Shown piece after piece: positions 12,139 to 26,000 of a DNA stretch of 49,493 bases. This DNA is from Chloromonas sp. AAM2 (Eukaryota; Chlorophyta; Chlorophyceae; Chlamydomonadales; Chlamydomonadaceae): contig QAXH01006021.1 of the NCBI GenBank assembly GCA_004335635.1, positions 11,677 to 61,169 on the forward strand. Direction: 5' to 3'. How positions within the stretch are numbered: the first letter of the stretch is position 1; every line of letters begins with the position of its first letter. Under the pieces are notes generated by a model. That model was not told where the DNA came from. It did not search any database and worked only from the letters and a program-made list of their open reading frames with translations. Made by a program: the position numbers and the translations under genes.

Positions 12139-12356
12139 GTTACAGGTGCTTCCAGCATCAACAACGTCCCTGAATGTGGTGATCACTAACGCTAGTGCCA
12201 TGACATTTTTCACATCTGGGAAGCCGTCACTGCTATTTGAACGGTTCTTTTTTGTGCAGTGCTGCAGAAAAGCTTCTGCAGTCGTTTTGCTTCCACACAG
12301 CACGTCCTCAAGCAGCCGCTTGTGCTCAAGCCTTGGGGCCTCAAAGGCCACCTTGT
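12139..12356 (-). CDS. Possible exon of an unrecognised minus-strand gene
   Basis: On the minus strand an acceptor (CGTACAG) at 12357 opens a stop-free stretch beginning DKVAFEAPRLEHKRLLEDVL and running to DVVDAGSTCN, with a possible GTGATG donor. A further stretch from 12033 downward (WKLHHNVLTKSNTNVHPPDV) follows a TTTCAG acceptor in matching phase. Beyond that I could not continue without a stop or an unusually short intron. No family is recognised. It could be a real fast-evolving gene or a pseudogene. Confidence 0.3.
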
Positions 12357-13070
12357 CTGTACGAAATGATAATAAGCATGGCCCTTCACAAAAGAATGGA
12401 ACACCACCACACATGTTTCAGCCATTCTACGGCCATTCACACGACTAACCAATCAAAGTAAACAATTTGGAGTTTTGTAAGAGCATTGAAAACAAATATC
12501 CCAAGTTATGCATGGTACGAGGTCAGCGGCAGTGGCACAGACAAAACCGTGGGCCACTTTTAACAGTTGGAGCTACCATTGGGCTGCAGATGCTTTCGCA
12601 ACGACACTGGCACCGGCAACACAAACCGGTACAAACCAAAAACAAGGCTACCTTGCGACCATTTCCACTACCAGCAAGTCATCGGCTCAGGCCTGTTGGA
12701 CCAAGCTGTTCAACAAAGCCGATCACGTGTTGACCAAATTCGTTTTCGCCCAACCCACATCACGTGCAGCCTAAACCCTAGTCAATCGTTGACCACAACG
12801 ATGATGAACGCATCATCACCAGTGGCGCAGTGTATCACATGTCAGCCTGTGATCTTTGAAGATTGATTTATCAGGTGCACTTGTCTGAACAGTAGACATA
12901 ATTTCACCGGTAATCGTTGGGATCCCAATCAGGAAAACAATACCTTCAAGACTGCCTGTAGCAGCATGGATATGGCTTCGGTTGAGTGGCGGTGCTTACT
13001 TTGAATGTGCCAGAGTGAAGCCGGCGAGGTTTTTGGGCTTAGTACCAGCAGCCCAACGCGAACTTTGGAC

Positions 13071-13130
13071 TTCTTTCTCAGGGTAGGTCAGGGCGGTACA
13101 CATCTCATGTGACGGCTTCCCTGTTGTAAA
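13071..13130 (+). repeat. Dispersed repeat GTCAGGGCGGTACACAT, copy 1
   Basis: TTCTTTCTCAGGGTAGGTCA followed by GGGCGGTACACATCTCATGT, just past the stop codon of ferroxidase A. Related copies in the same orientation lie at 14791-14840, 16495-16565, 40101-40163 and, weakly, 48894-48925. Confidence 0.7.
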
Positions 13131-13200
13131 ATTGCTTTCAAGCCTTAAACTATGCACCAAACTCAAGTGCAATCAAATATGCGGCATATCCGAATGCAAT

Positions 13201-16200
13201 CTACTGGAGCATGCGCATGCGCCTGCTGGGTGCGATCACGTTGATTTGCCCCAGCATGCCATGCAGAATGTGGTCGTGAATATCGCAGAACACGGGCCAG
13301 AGCCCCGCTCCGATCGCGGTTACGTCCGCTGCGGCCGCTACGGAGGGCAGCAGGAGGGCGGTCTCGGAGGCACCGCTCTCGAGCTTCAAGACTTGGCCTG
13401 CAGGACAACAAGAAGGACAACAAGGAAGCTGTGGTCAGTCTCTTCATGCATGGCGTATCCATTACGCGATCAGTTGAGCTGCTCTTGAGCTGAAGCAACG
13501 GATAGGGCAACTGATCAACTGACCGACCAGCCAACTGACCAACTAACCAACCAACCGCCCGCACACTCACCCAGGACACGTGGTGAGTGCACACCCTCCT
13601 CTGAGCCGAAGGACACCAGGATCAGCCGAACCTTGGCATTCAGAGGGACTTGAACCACAGGGAGGTTGCAGTACATGAAGCCGTTGATGGCATGCATCAT
13701 GTTCGAGTTCTGCAAACACAGCAGATCAAGCGAGCGAGTCAGTCAGGTGTGCATGTGCTGCTGATCCGCTGCTGATCTTGTAGTAAGGATATGCCAGGAG
13801 GGGGTTTTTGGACAGGGTTGTTTGCCTCAATCTGAACTGCAACAATTCATGGGTGAGCAAGCACCACGCCCGTCTGCCCTTGCTAACATTTTGAGAGCAG
13901 TGCTTAGGCAATTGGGCTGAGCAAGGAAACTAGCCAAGCTGATGCACTTTTAACTCGCTGCACTCGCTCCAGCCTTCCCTGCCGGATTCCCATCGTACCT
14001 CAAAGGCGACGCTACCCTCCAGAAGCTGTTTGTTCTCTTCAGTGAAGCCGGCAGCGTCAGTGTTCTGCTGGCTGTAGGGGCTGAGGTTCTCATTAAACAC
14101 CTGCAGCGTGTTGCAATGTCACTTGACTTGAATGGCAGCCCATGTGCCCAGTCCCAGTCGCTTTAAGTTGCGTGGGGCACGCTAAGTGGTTAACATCCCC
14201 GTCAACCCTTGCAACATCAGCGGAGAACAAACAGCCACCAATCTTATCCATGGCGGTCAGTAGCACTGGGCATAGGCTACCGTATCATGACGATACTGGC
14301 TTTGCGGTGACAACTGGTTCTCTCTGCTCCGCAGTCCTGCCCAGACTCAAGGTGTTGCAACAACAACTCAGCCATCAGCACTGAAATATGCGTCCAATTC
14401 ACCCACCTGGAATAGCAGCGGCATGACGAGGTCGACGTCCTTGGGTGTGATGCCGTCTGGCTTGAGGTTGTCCTTGGCGGTGATGATGACCAGACCGACC
14501 AGGCCCGCGGCGGCGTGGCCGGGGATGTCAATGTCCGACAGGTAGGTGTAGGTCACGGTGGACAGGTCACTGGCAAGGGGACCAGCCTGCAAAGAGGAAA
14601 CAGACAAGGCAGAAGCGGTCAAGTCGGCACATGCATGTGCATGCTGGTATGTGGGCTCACCATTGTTAAGCGCACAAAAAACCAGCAAGAAATAAACTCA
14701 TCAACAGCACAGCCCTTCTCACGCAGTGGGCTCCGAAGCAGGACCAATCCATACCAGCGGCAAAACACACACAAAACCCAAACCCGCATCATTCTTTCTA
14801 GGTAGGCCAGGGCGGTACACATTCCATCCCATGTCACTTTTCTGAGGTCAACATACATAACTCATTCATCCCATCACCCATGTGTGGCCATCATGTACTT
14901 TAAGAAAAGGCACACCGCAGCGCACCTGCACGGGCACGACCCATGTGTAGTTGAAGGTCTGCCCCGGAGCAATGGAGCTGCCCTCTGTCACGTTGTGAAG
15001 CGCCACCAGCCCGCCATCGGGGGCGAAGGACACCGGGAAGTCGAGGTTGTTCTGCACAGGTAGGAAATAGGCGCAAAGCAAGGCTGCTCAGGGTTGTGAT
15101 ACCATGGGAACGTAGTGCTAAGGTTGTGATACCATTGGAACGTAGTGCTAAGGCTGTGATAACAGAAGAACGTAGTGCTAAGGCTGTGATACCATGGGAA
15201 CGTAGTGCTCCAATGCCCAATCTGAATGTACTTGACGCCTTGCCTTTTCACGCTATCCCGCAGCACTACTGCCACTTCATGCCATAACACCTTGTTCCAC
15301 GCAAATGAAACGTTTCTGTTCGGCAGTTACCTAGATAACCGTTTCACTTGGCTCGGTCAGCCAGCTGACGACAAGCTTCCAGATAGGAGAAAAGCAACTC
15401 GTCTGCATCACCACTGCCATCTCCAGCTCCTCTCTGTTGCAGATCGTATGGACGTTCAATCCAGTTTCCTGGATTTTCCACAACTGTTAATCCCGTGGCT
15501 TTGAAGCCCTGCTTGTCTTTCACCTGACACAGACACGCCGTACATTGAGCCCGTACTTGTCTGCCTGCTTTGTTCTCTTTTGTTCTTTTTCCGGCAGCTC
15601 AGGGTGCCCTACGTCCTGTGACTGCTTGACGGCTGTTAACAGATGCCAAACCTTTTTTTGGAAAAATGCCGTACCTTGAAGGTAACTGCAATCACGTCCC
15701 CGACCCCTGCGGTGAGAATGGGGCCTATCAAGCCGTAGTTGGCAGGTGCTGACGTGTCCCTTGTGCTGAAGGTGGGGTCCGTGTAGAGGCGGTACAGGGC
15801 CTTGATACGCCTGCACCGGATCATACAAAGGATGTGCTCATGGCCGTGCTAATGTGCAGCACAGTTCGGTGACTGCCCAAGGGCGAGCAAAGATCAGGGC
15901 AGATGTGAACGATGTACAAATGCAAGAGCAAGCAGACTAAATTGACAACGGGCGATGGTAACAATGCAAAGACTGGGTCAGCAGAGGTTTGAACAGCATG
16001 CCACGCCACTCGCTTACCGGGACCCGATGTTGAACGGCCCCTTGGTGAGGTAAGGCCTGGCATCCTCCGCTAAATTTTCAGTGGTGCACTGCTGGTAGCC
16101 CTTGGGTGCGTAGTCCCACACGACCTTGTCTGAAAGCACAGAAGCACATTTTAAAGTTGATGTTACCAAGCACAAACACAAAGGCACAGGGGCTCGTTCT

Positions 16201-16987
16201 GTGACCTGGTCTGGGATACCAACCAAACCAGTACAGAAACCGGCGAGCAAAGGGGCGTAAGAGCGCAGCCTGGGCATGATGATAGATAGGAAAGATTGGA
16301 TAAGGAACGAAAGTGCAGGGACGATGTCGTTCCAGACAAAATTGTGATTTGATCTTGCCAGCTGGCTTTCTCGGAACAAGACAATGCTATCAATGACGAC
16401 ATGACGGTAATGACCGGCTGGCGCCTAAGTTGATGTATGTTCAGTTCTGCCTTCAGTTGGCCTGTGGCGCTTGCTTCGTTGCCTGCGTTTGGCTGTCTCG
16501 CTCAGGGTATGTCAGGGTGGTGCCCATCCTGTTCCGCGTCCTGTGACAGCTTACCCGCTGTACATGTACGCCAACCAAGAAGCACGCACCTGCTGCGATG
16601 TAGTATTGGCGTGTGACAGTGCCTGAAGCACGCACCTGCTGCAATGTAGTATTGGCGTGTGACAGTGCCTGCGATGGCCAGAGGGAAGCACGCACCTGCT
16701 GCGATGGAGTATTGGCGTGTGACAGTGCCTGCGATGGCCAGAGGGCCCTCCGGGGCAGGGGTCACAGTGTAAGAGTCCTCCATGCCGCTCATGACGTGGT
16801 CGGCCACACGGCAGGCGACTGTCCAGTTGCCGGGCTGGGTGAACTGCGTGAGCACGTGGCAAGCAGAAGAACTGGGAGGCGAGAGGGGGAAGGCATTGCG
16901 TTGATCTTGTGCTCGGACGGACGGATGGACGGACGGACGGACGGACGGACGGACGGACGGGCGAGCGGCGGACGGACAGACAGAAGA

Positions 16988-17026
<39 letters not shown>

Positions 17027-20000
17027 ACTGTCTGGATCAAATCGCTGAATTAATTTCTAGACAGGTAGATAGGCAGGTCTTGGGAGGGGGCTCCCGCATG
17101 CAGGGGGGCAGACGATCTTCTTGCCAGACCGGCAAGCCGACATGCCTACATACTACTAAACCTAGGCAGGAAGCGGCACGCCCTCGCTCAATGCAGAGTC
17201 GTGGAATATTTACCCTCAACACGTTCACTCACCACCACATCTCTTGACATCATGGTGCCGGCCAGTGTCGCGACGGTTGAGGTGTGATGACCCAGCTTCA
17301 GAAAACTGCCACCTGCGCACACAGCGTAAACGGAAGTTGTGCAGCAGATTTGCGTGCGGCACACACGGCACAAGCACTAACACTTCCACCCAATCGCAAC
17401 TTCAGAGGGTAACCCTGTGCCTTACTAAGAGACTCACTGAACCACACAATGATGTGTGCGGCACACACAAGCATTAACGCTGCCTGGCGACACTCGAGAT
17501 TCGTTGCAAAGCAAGGGAGGTTGACTAGCATACGACAGGTGCCCGCTCAAAACAGCTGAGGCACAAATGGGTTGCCAGCTAAGCAACAGTCAGTGAGGAG
17601 CCGTCATCAGGCTTCAACCCCACAGACTACGCCCGCAGACAGTCATAACCAGTCAGGTGGTAAATCATGACCAGGCAAGGCTTCAGACTAAGCAGCTCAT
17701 CTGGCTCACCTCTGATTGTGGGCGTGTGCAGGTCCTCCTGGCTGCCTAGCGCCATCACATGGAGTCGCACACGCTTGCCAGCTGGAAAAGTCAGATTGGG
17801 CATGTTGCAGTACATGTAACCTGCACAGGCAGCAGGTAAGCACGTAAGCCACATACCTGGGCACTATGTGCAAGGTGCATCGAGAAATTCAACAGGACAC
17901 GTGCTGAATGGAAGTCACGATCATAGAGGTATGGTTATGAAGCATGTGGTCACAAAGACTTGGCCTTAGCACACTAGGTGCGGAGCGAGATTACAACAGG
18001 GGCCGCATGTGCATTGAGAGAGAGAGCGCTAGCAAGAAATGCCTGAGACGAGGCTGGATGCTGTCCTGACCGACCCTGAGCAAAAGAAGGGAATGTTCAG
18101 GTGACGGGATGAGAAACCAGGAGCCAAGGCACAGGAGGGAGCCAAGGGTCAACTGAGGCCCAAGGTCAGCGGCTGGTTGCAGCCAGCCACTCGTGTCGCA
18201 TCATATCTGCTTAACGGTTTGTGTCAGCGCTAGGAATTAGTCTTGAAACGAAAGGGAACCAGCAAAAACGCTCACCGTTGATCATGTGCTTGAGGGATGT
18301 CTCATGGAAGTCGGGGTTGGCGAACAGGGCGTCCATGGCCTCGGTGGTGTTCCACAGGGAAGGGTCAAGAGACCTGGCACACAGCAGTCAAAGGAAGCAT
18401 TTGCTTTGATCCTTCCTCATTCAGGTAGCTCAGTCGGGTAGCAAGCACAATCGGTTCTAGTCGTCCTTAATCCTTACTTGAATAGCTTTTTGCCCAACCA
18501 TCTATCCATCCATACAAAAGCATTTATCTATAGTACAGTAGGAAGTCCCATTAACACCCTTCATTACGACCCAACGTTTTTAATCACGAGCACAGCAAGG
18601 CTCCTGTCAGGCTGGTGCATCGAAGTAATTGCTGGCGAAAGATAGACAGGCAGCAACTTGGCGACCTTGGTGTACTTTGAATGCGACTCACTGTTTGACG
18701 TTATCGTACGCGTAGATGGAGGCTGCCTCGTCTAACACCTGAGCAGCAGACAGGCAGCACCTGGAAGGTCATGGCTCAACTAATCGTGGTCGTCGCCAGC
18801 GGCATAACGGAATCGATTGGCGTGTTCGTGGCCTAGGAAAGGCTGCTACAAGCGCAAGTAGGCGGCATCCGATGCATGTGTGCTGCTCATGACGTGATAA
18901 CGACTAAGTCACACACCGTAAAGAAAAGGACCGCATCCTGATCGATGTCCGTGGGCAGAGGTCCTGCGTCGTCAGCGGTGTTGGTGAAGTTGCCGATCGC
19001 GTCCTTCCGGTTGATGATGATGGAGCCGATCAGACCCGCGCTGGTGTCGCCGGTCTCGTCCACGTGGGAGTGGTACATCCAAAGCATGGAGCTCGCGTCC
19101 GCAGGGCCGGGGCCCGATCGTTCGAACACCTGTTGACAATCCAGTGGCAAGCCATGAAGGATTGCTGTACAGCTACGTATATATATGATATTTGATGAGC
19201 ATACAATTACATATCTATACGGTAGCCAGACTTCAAGCATTGCCTGGCAAGCCGTCAATGCCAGCCTGAAGAGCAAGATCCCTTGCACCATATCACAACA
19301 AACCTATAAGGCCTGCAGTCAATCTACTAGGCCATGCCACTCAGTTGAACTGAACACAACGCCGTTCCACAAAGATATATCTCGCCCATGCATGTTTCTT
19401 TTCAAAAACTGCAAAAACATTCAAATGTCTGTTCATTTAAAGCCGTTGAAGCTGGCAAACGAAACCGTCAAACACATCTTCTATTCAAGGCTGTCACTCC
19501 GCTCACCCCCCACGTGTACGTGTAGTTGGTTCCCGGGTAGACGATGTCATCCGCATGCACCGCTGCATCGGTGCCATCGGCATACGGGGAGCCCTCGTTG
19601 AGCTTGTCGTAGATCACACCATGTGGGTGCATGCTGACAGCATACCTGCGGATAACACAAGAGCACCACCAGCATACCATCACCAGCATAGTGCATTACC
19701 GGTGCAATTGGGAAAGTTTGCATTTGAAATGTTGACAGCAGGGTACCTGCACATAAAAGTGTGCATCATCAGGTCAGAGGAAGGAAGCAGGCATGCACAT
19801 GGATTTCTGAGACACACATGCCGGTCACGGCCACCTTCGCAGTATACATTTTGATTGAAGCGCACAACTTTTGGGAAAACTTTCCTGACTCGGCTTTCAC
19901 AGCCCTGCTGACACAGTGGATGAGGGCCACACAGCCAAGTTACACAGCCTGAAACAGTACTCCCCGACAGAACTCAACATTCAACACAACCGAATTGTCC

Positions 20001-23000
20001 CAGAAATGGCAAACTTCTTTTGTTCAAAAAAGTAGCTTTGAGTTTAACACGAGCCTACCAAGTTTCACTTCCGCGAGCCCACCAAGCTAGTAAGTGCAAA
20101 ACCAATATTCTCGCGATGCTTGAACATTCAAATCTGGTTGGAGATCGACACGTGCTTCATGCTTGACCATCGTCATTCCGTTGCTGCGGCGAGTTGCACT
20201 CACGACCGCGGTCATTCCTCCCAAAGTACTGACGACGTGGGTGAGTCGACCTACACACTTGGAGCTGCACATACCACTCAGAACCACTACCTGTGACGTG
20301 TGCACGACTTCAGTTCAGACTCCAATTCCTGCTGCTCACCTCAGTCTGTTGAGGAACACGACCTTGATAACGTCTCCAACGTTGGCGCGGATGGTGGGCC
20401 CCAGCAGGCCGAGGTACTCGTCTTCGGCTGTGCGGTTCATTCTCTGTGTGAAGGTCTTGTCGGTGTACTGGAAGTACAGACCCTTGAGGTACCTGGAGAA
20501 GCAGTGTAAAGGCAGGGGGATCCACTAGCTTAATCAATCTGATCACTCCTTTCCAATTTATGCAAGCCAGCCAGCCAGCTAGCCAGCCAGCCAGCCAGCC
20601 AGCTAGCCAGCTAGCCAGCCAGCTAGACATACAGCCAGACAGGCAGACACAGGCAGACAGACAGAACGACGGACAGGCAGGCAGTCGGACAGGCAGGCAG
20701 TCGGACAAGCAGACAAACTGTCAATCGCCCACAAACTCAGTCACAGTGGCAGACACAGGGTCAGGCTGGAGTGCTGCGGCCAGCACGCAGTCTACACCGA
20801 GCATTTAGCAAGACCACATGACTAGGACTGAAGGCCGTGAGAACAAGAGCGCAAGACTGTGTTCGACTCACTTGCGTCCGATGCGCATGAGAGTGCTGTT
20901 GGTCTCGCCCAGGAACACCACTGCATTCTCGCCAAAGGGTTCCACCAAGCCGCTGCATGCCTGGCCACCCAGGGGAGCAAAGTCCCTATGCACAGGGAGC
21001 AGGCAGATAGGGCAGCCGTCAAAAAGGCTTGAAAAGTACATCCACATTTGAACGAAAAGCGACAGCTGGCTTTGCCTGTCCGCCGATTGCTTTTTTTTGT
21101 TGCTTGTTTGTTGGCTGTGTCTGTGGCCGCTGTATCAGACTTCGCTGTTTTGCCTATGGCGTTTGTCAGAAGGTATTGCAATTCAGCCTGCGTGCGAAGA
21201 AGGGACTGTGTGACTGTTTGCAGTGAATGTATAACACATGTAGATGGGAACCACCCAAAGCTACAACCAGTGGCTCACCAAGTGGCCTCTTCTGCCGCGA
21301 TGTAGAAGGTTCGCTCGACCCCGCCCGGTGCCGTGGTGATGTTGGGTGCGGGGCCATGGACAGTGTACAGGGCCATCATGCCCTGGTCCACGTGCGAGTT
21401 GACCTGAGAGCAGGACAAGGCAAACAAACCACATGATTGGTGAAGAGCCCGGCTTACAACTGGCAAGCGGAGACAACGAGCGATGCCAGGAAAAGAAATT
21501 TGGCGTCACGCTGGTGGCAAAGGCCAACCCAGCAATCAAGCCATGCTAAAGACCATCGGTGCATTACGTCAGGTTCGATTGAAATTTTTAAAATAACAAA
21601 CAAACTACATTCTGCAGACTGGGCTATCTCACAGCTACTGGTCAAGGCAACCCCCCAATCAACCAAGGTGCATGCCCGAAACATGCCCGACACATGCCCG
21701 ACACGTGCCCGACACGTGCCCGACACGTGCCCGACACGTGCCCGACACATGCCCGACACATGCCCGACACATGCCCAACACAAAGCCATGAACGCAGCAT
21801 AGTGGAGGTCAAGGCCAAGTTGTGAACGATACAGTGTTCAGCGAGGCCATCAATAAAACCGAGCCGAGAGAGCTGTGATGCGTTACTTGGAATTGTCAGG
21901 GGTGGTCATTAATCATTACTCCACTGGAGATCAGGCATTTAAATGGCAAGAAGATTCAGACATCAGGCTATTAACAAGGCTGAGGCAAACTGGGGCAACT
22001 AGCTGCGCACAACCAGCAGTACAGTAATAACCGCACACGAGACGAACTGTTGTAAGGTGGCTGGCACATGCTTGTGGCTGGAATGAGACTCACGTGGCAG
22101 TGAAACAGCCACGTGCCAGGCACGTCATTGGCCAGGTCCAGGGTGGCGGTGTCAGCGCCTATCACGTTCACATGGTCCACATGCATACCGTTGTACGCCA
22201 GTGTGTTGCCATGCCTGTAAGCAAGGACACGTCACCAAGGTTTGAAAGACATAATGCTGGGTTGACACGACGCATTGAAAGTTGTAAAAATGGCTCGTAC
22301 AGAGAGATGTGCTGTGCAAGAGGCCGTGTTTGTGAGTGAAATATGTCAGAGGACAAGGGGACCAACATGTGCTTACTATGCGCCACACGGCAAGACATGT
22401 CAGCGAACAGGAAAACAATACAGATTAGGTAAGCAGCCAAAAAGTGTTGACGGTCAACATTTGATCACTCCTAACGCGCCAGCAAATCAACTGCAAACAG
22501 TGTACAGTTCACACTTCTGTGACTGTGAAAACGGTCCCACGTCATTCCCGGTACATGTACTGCCATCCCCCGGCCTGGCAGCTTGTCTTGCCACTTACCA
22601 ATGAAAGTTGTGGGTGCTTTCCACTCCGCCCACGGAGGCTGCGTGCCACCTCACTTTCTGGCCAATGGTGGTTGACAGGTTGGGCAGGTTGCACCAAGTG
22701 TGACCTGAGGAGAGAGGACACGTGAGGGCAACAATGACGCATTTGAAATTTTCAAACGCACACTGGCCTTGTGGCACCCTACCAAACGCCACGTAAGGCT
22801 TTCATCATCACGATGCATCTCCTAGGCAGGAACTCTTCAGGTCGTATGGTCTCGTATGACCCAGGACAGCCTACCCAGGGTTGCCTACACCTGTAATCAT
22901 CACAATGGAATCTTGAGAGTCCCTGGCGCTGTGCGCTGATTACTGCCTCTATGACACCAGAATCAACGTACTGGTCATTATTCAGGTAGTACCAGTCCAA

Positions 23001-26000
23001 TGCAGGGGGAAACTGGAATCAGAGAGTCGGAGGCAAAGAAAGGTCCTTGGGGTTCTCTCGCAGTCAGGTGCCTCACCGTTGATTCCCATTTTGTTGAAAA
23101 TGACACCCTGGAGTGCCGGGTCGGCCCCGTTTTGATACACGTAGGGTGAGGCCTGCTCCAAGTATATCTGCAAGGATGGAGCAGAGGCAGACAATGCAGA
23201 TGATAGTGAACAACAGGCTTCGGCGGTAAACAAAACATGCCGTGATTGCGCAACCTGCAGGCTGCAGCTGTCGAGGCAATGGGTGCATCATGCGATTCAA
23301 GGCACACTTGCCTATGGTACATAATCATAACATTCAAGTAACAGATAAGTCACATGATGATGAGACACCACATGTGCCGCAAGCTTTGTACAATCCACCC
23401 CGGCCTCTGAGGTACTGAATAGACACACATGTGAAGCAACCCCGTCTGCAGTTGTCTGGCACATCTCACTTGGTAAAGTGTGATGACGTCTAGGTCGATA
23501 CCCTTGGTGGTTCCGTCGGGGTTGGCATGGCCCTTGGCTGTGACGATGATCGGGCCCACCAGACCTGGTGCCAGGGAAAGAGAAGCAAGCATACAGTCAG
23601 CACGTGCAGACTAGTGAACCACATAAGCCATTCCTGGTTTTATCCAAAGACACAGCTGGTGTGATGTCAGCAATTGCTGCGCTTCCAGGACAGCCATAAG
23701 TTCACGATGCCAGCACACTTCAAAGTTCAAACAAGCACAGTGGGAAGGTGATAGGCCGCATGGCCGTGACAGGGGAGCGCCTTCGTCCAGCACCGTTTGA
23801 TGCCGGGTGGCCTGCCGGCGTCTCTCTTGCGTGAAGGAACTTTTCTTGTGCACATTGCACGGTGAAAACGCTGGCTGTCCGCACCATGCCTGATTAGGAG
23901 TTGAAGGTTATTAGTAGTTATTAGTAGTTAGGAGTCATTAAGAGTTAGGAGTTATAAGGAGTTACTTACCAGCTATGCCCTGTCCCATTACTAAGGATGC
24001 AACAGTTGGTGAGCATCCAGGGCAGCCGCAAGTCACATCACAGGCTGGGCACCTCACCTGCGTTGTCGTGTGGTTGTGGGTTGACTGAGGAGCGGTACAG
24101 GTACAGGCGGGAGTTCTGGAAGCCAGGGCCGCGGGGCTGAGGGGCGGCACTCTCAGGCACCTGCATTTGCAACACAAAAGAGCACAACTTGGAAAACACA
24201 ATGATCCGCATAATTCTGTTTTCATCAACCTTGCACGCTTGCATCACTTGCACGCACCACCCCGACTTGACTTGAGTAGCACTCAACCTGCTAGGCGTGC
24301 TACCCCTAGTTCGAGGGCCTGAGCATTTGCAATTCGGCTGTTCCGCCTGTGCAGCTGGCTACCTTCCAGTAGGAAGGCCAGCCTCTCTGGCCCTGTACAC
24401 TAAGTGCAAGCAGTCAAACACTTTAGATACGCAGTTCCCCTTTTTACCGCCTTTCTACACACTCGATCTATATTGACGGAAAAACATTCGAGGTACCAAC
24501 ACTCACCGTCCACTTGACTGTAATGGTCTGCCCCGGTGAAACGGTGCGCAGGAACCCTTCTGTGGGGTTGGTCCATGTGAGGCCTCCCGAGGGCTCCATG
24601 TTGACGGAAAAGTCCAGGTTGTTCTTGAACACCACATTGAAGGCGCTGCCGGCCTCGGCGTAAATCAATGGACCTGTAGAGAGGCGACACACATACGAGG
24701 AGATGCACCCTGTGCTAAGGTACAAAGTGGCATCACAAGGTTTGAACAGAGGTTTGTCCTAAGGGCGTTTTCCGCCAGTACCAGTGTCAAGCAAAGCTAA
24801 GATATTTCAAGTAGAAATAACCCAATCAAATAAGAATGAGTAGGTTGAAAAACGATGAACGATGCTAGCAAAAACCCTGGGGTTGAGATATGATGGGACT
24901 GCCGGCAGGCAAGACAACGCACAGAAGCGGCATCTGATCGCGTTCATCGCATCACAGATACCGTCTGCCAAAGGTGTCCGTCCGGCATGGCAGGCAAGAA
25001 TGCAGTGGGATGGGGAACTGGCAAATGCCCACGGAGGTTGGCATTGTAATATGAGCAATATAAGCAGGAATCACGCCATGTAGGCTGATTGGGCATGAAA
25101 AGGGCAAACACACCTTGATGCATGGAAATGGAAACATAGGTGGTAGAGTGAAAGGATGCATGGAAATGGAAACATAGGTGGTAGAGGGAAAGGATGTTGT
25201 GCCAGAATGGCAATCAAAACCAGCCCCCACGCACCCAGGAGGCCCATGTACTCCTGGCTCGCTGGCCGAGCCTTCAGCGTCTGCACAGAGGACACGTGGC
25301 GCCAAGCATGCCATATTATTCATCAAGGCACGCAGAAGTATGCCAGACAAACCAGCCAGGCAAGTGTGTAGGCGGCTGAAGGTCTGCTGACCATAGCTTG
25401 ACAACCTTGACACAGCATCTGAGTCAAGGTGTGGCCCTGACTGTTGCTTTTGGTGATGCTCCCACGCACGTTATCAGTGAATCAACCTGGTCAGACCATA
25501 AACTAGGGTTCACCTAGGGTAACCTAGCAGCACCTGCACAGTGATGCTCGCCCTAAATAAGCCAGTGCAGAATACCTACTGACCGTGAAGCTTCCGTCTG
25601 TGTACGCCCGGTACATGGCCTTTTTGAATTTGCCTCCAACGTTTGTTGGCTGTGTCTTCCAGCTGGCGTTCCAGACTGGCTCCATGATCGATTGGTCGAA
25701 ACATCTGTTTCCGCCTGTCGCATAGTCCCAAGTGACGGCGTCGGCAGCCACATAGTGTGTGGGTAGGCTGCGCGGCATAATCAGCACGGTCAGGGTTTGG
25801 TAGGGTTAAGCCGTATACGTCTGTGATTCTCACGTGCCCCTAACAACCTCCGAGCATGTCGTTCGATGAATTGAAGGATGGTCGATACGTGCCGACCATG
25901 ATTGGATTGAATAGCGAGAGAAAAAGGAACACGCGGCTCCCAAAAATGAATGCAAAAGTCGACAATGTCGGTTAAAAGCTCCCAAAGCTCATCATGTGCT

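Noticed and set aside
21673..21780. Repeat protein reading ARHVPDTCPTR
   Set aside because: An 11-bp minisatellite reads the same cycle in every frame; it lies in a ferroxidase A intron.
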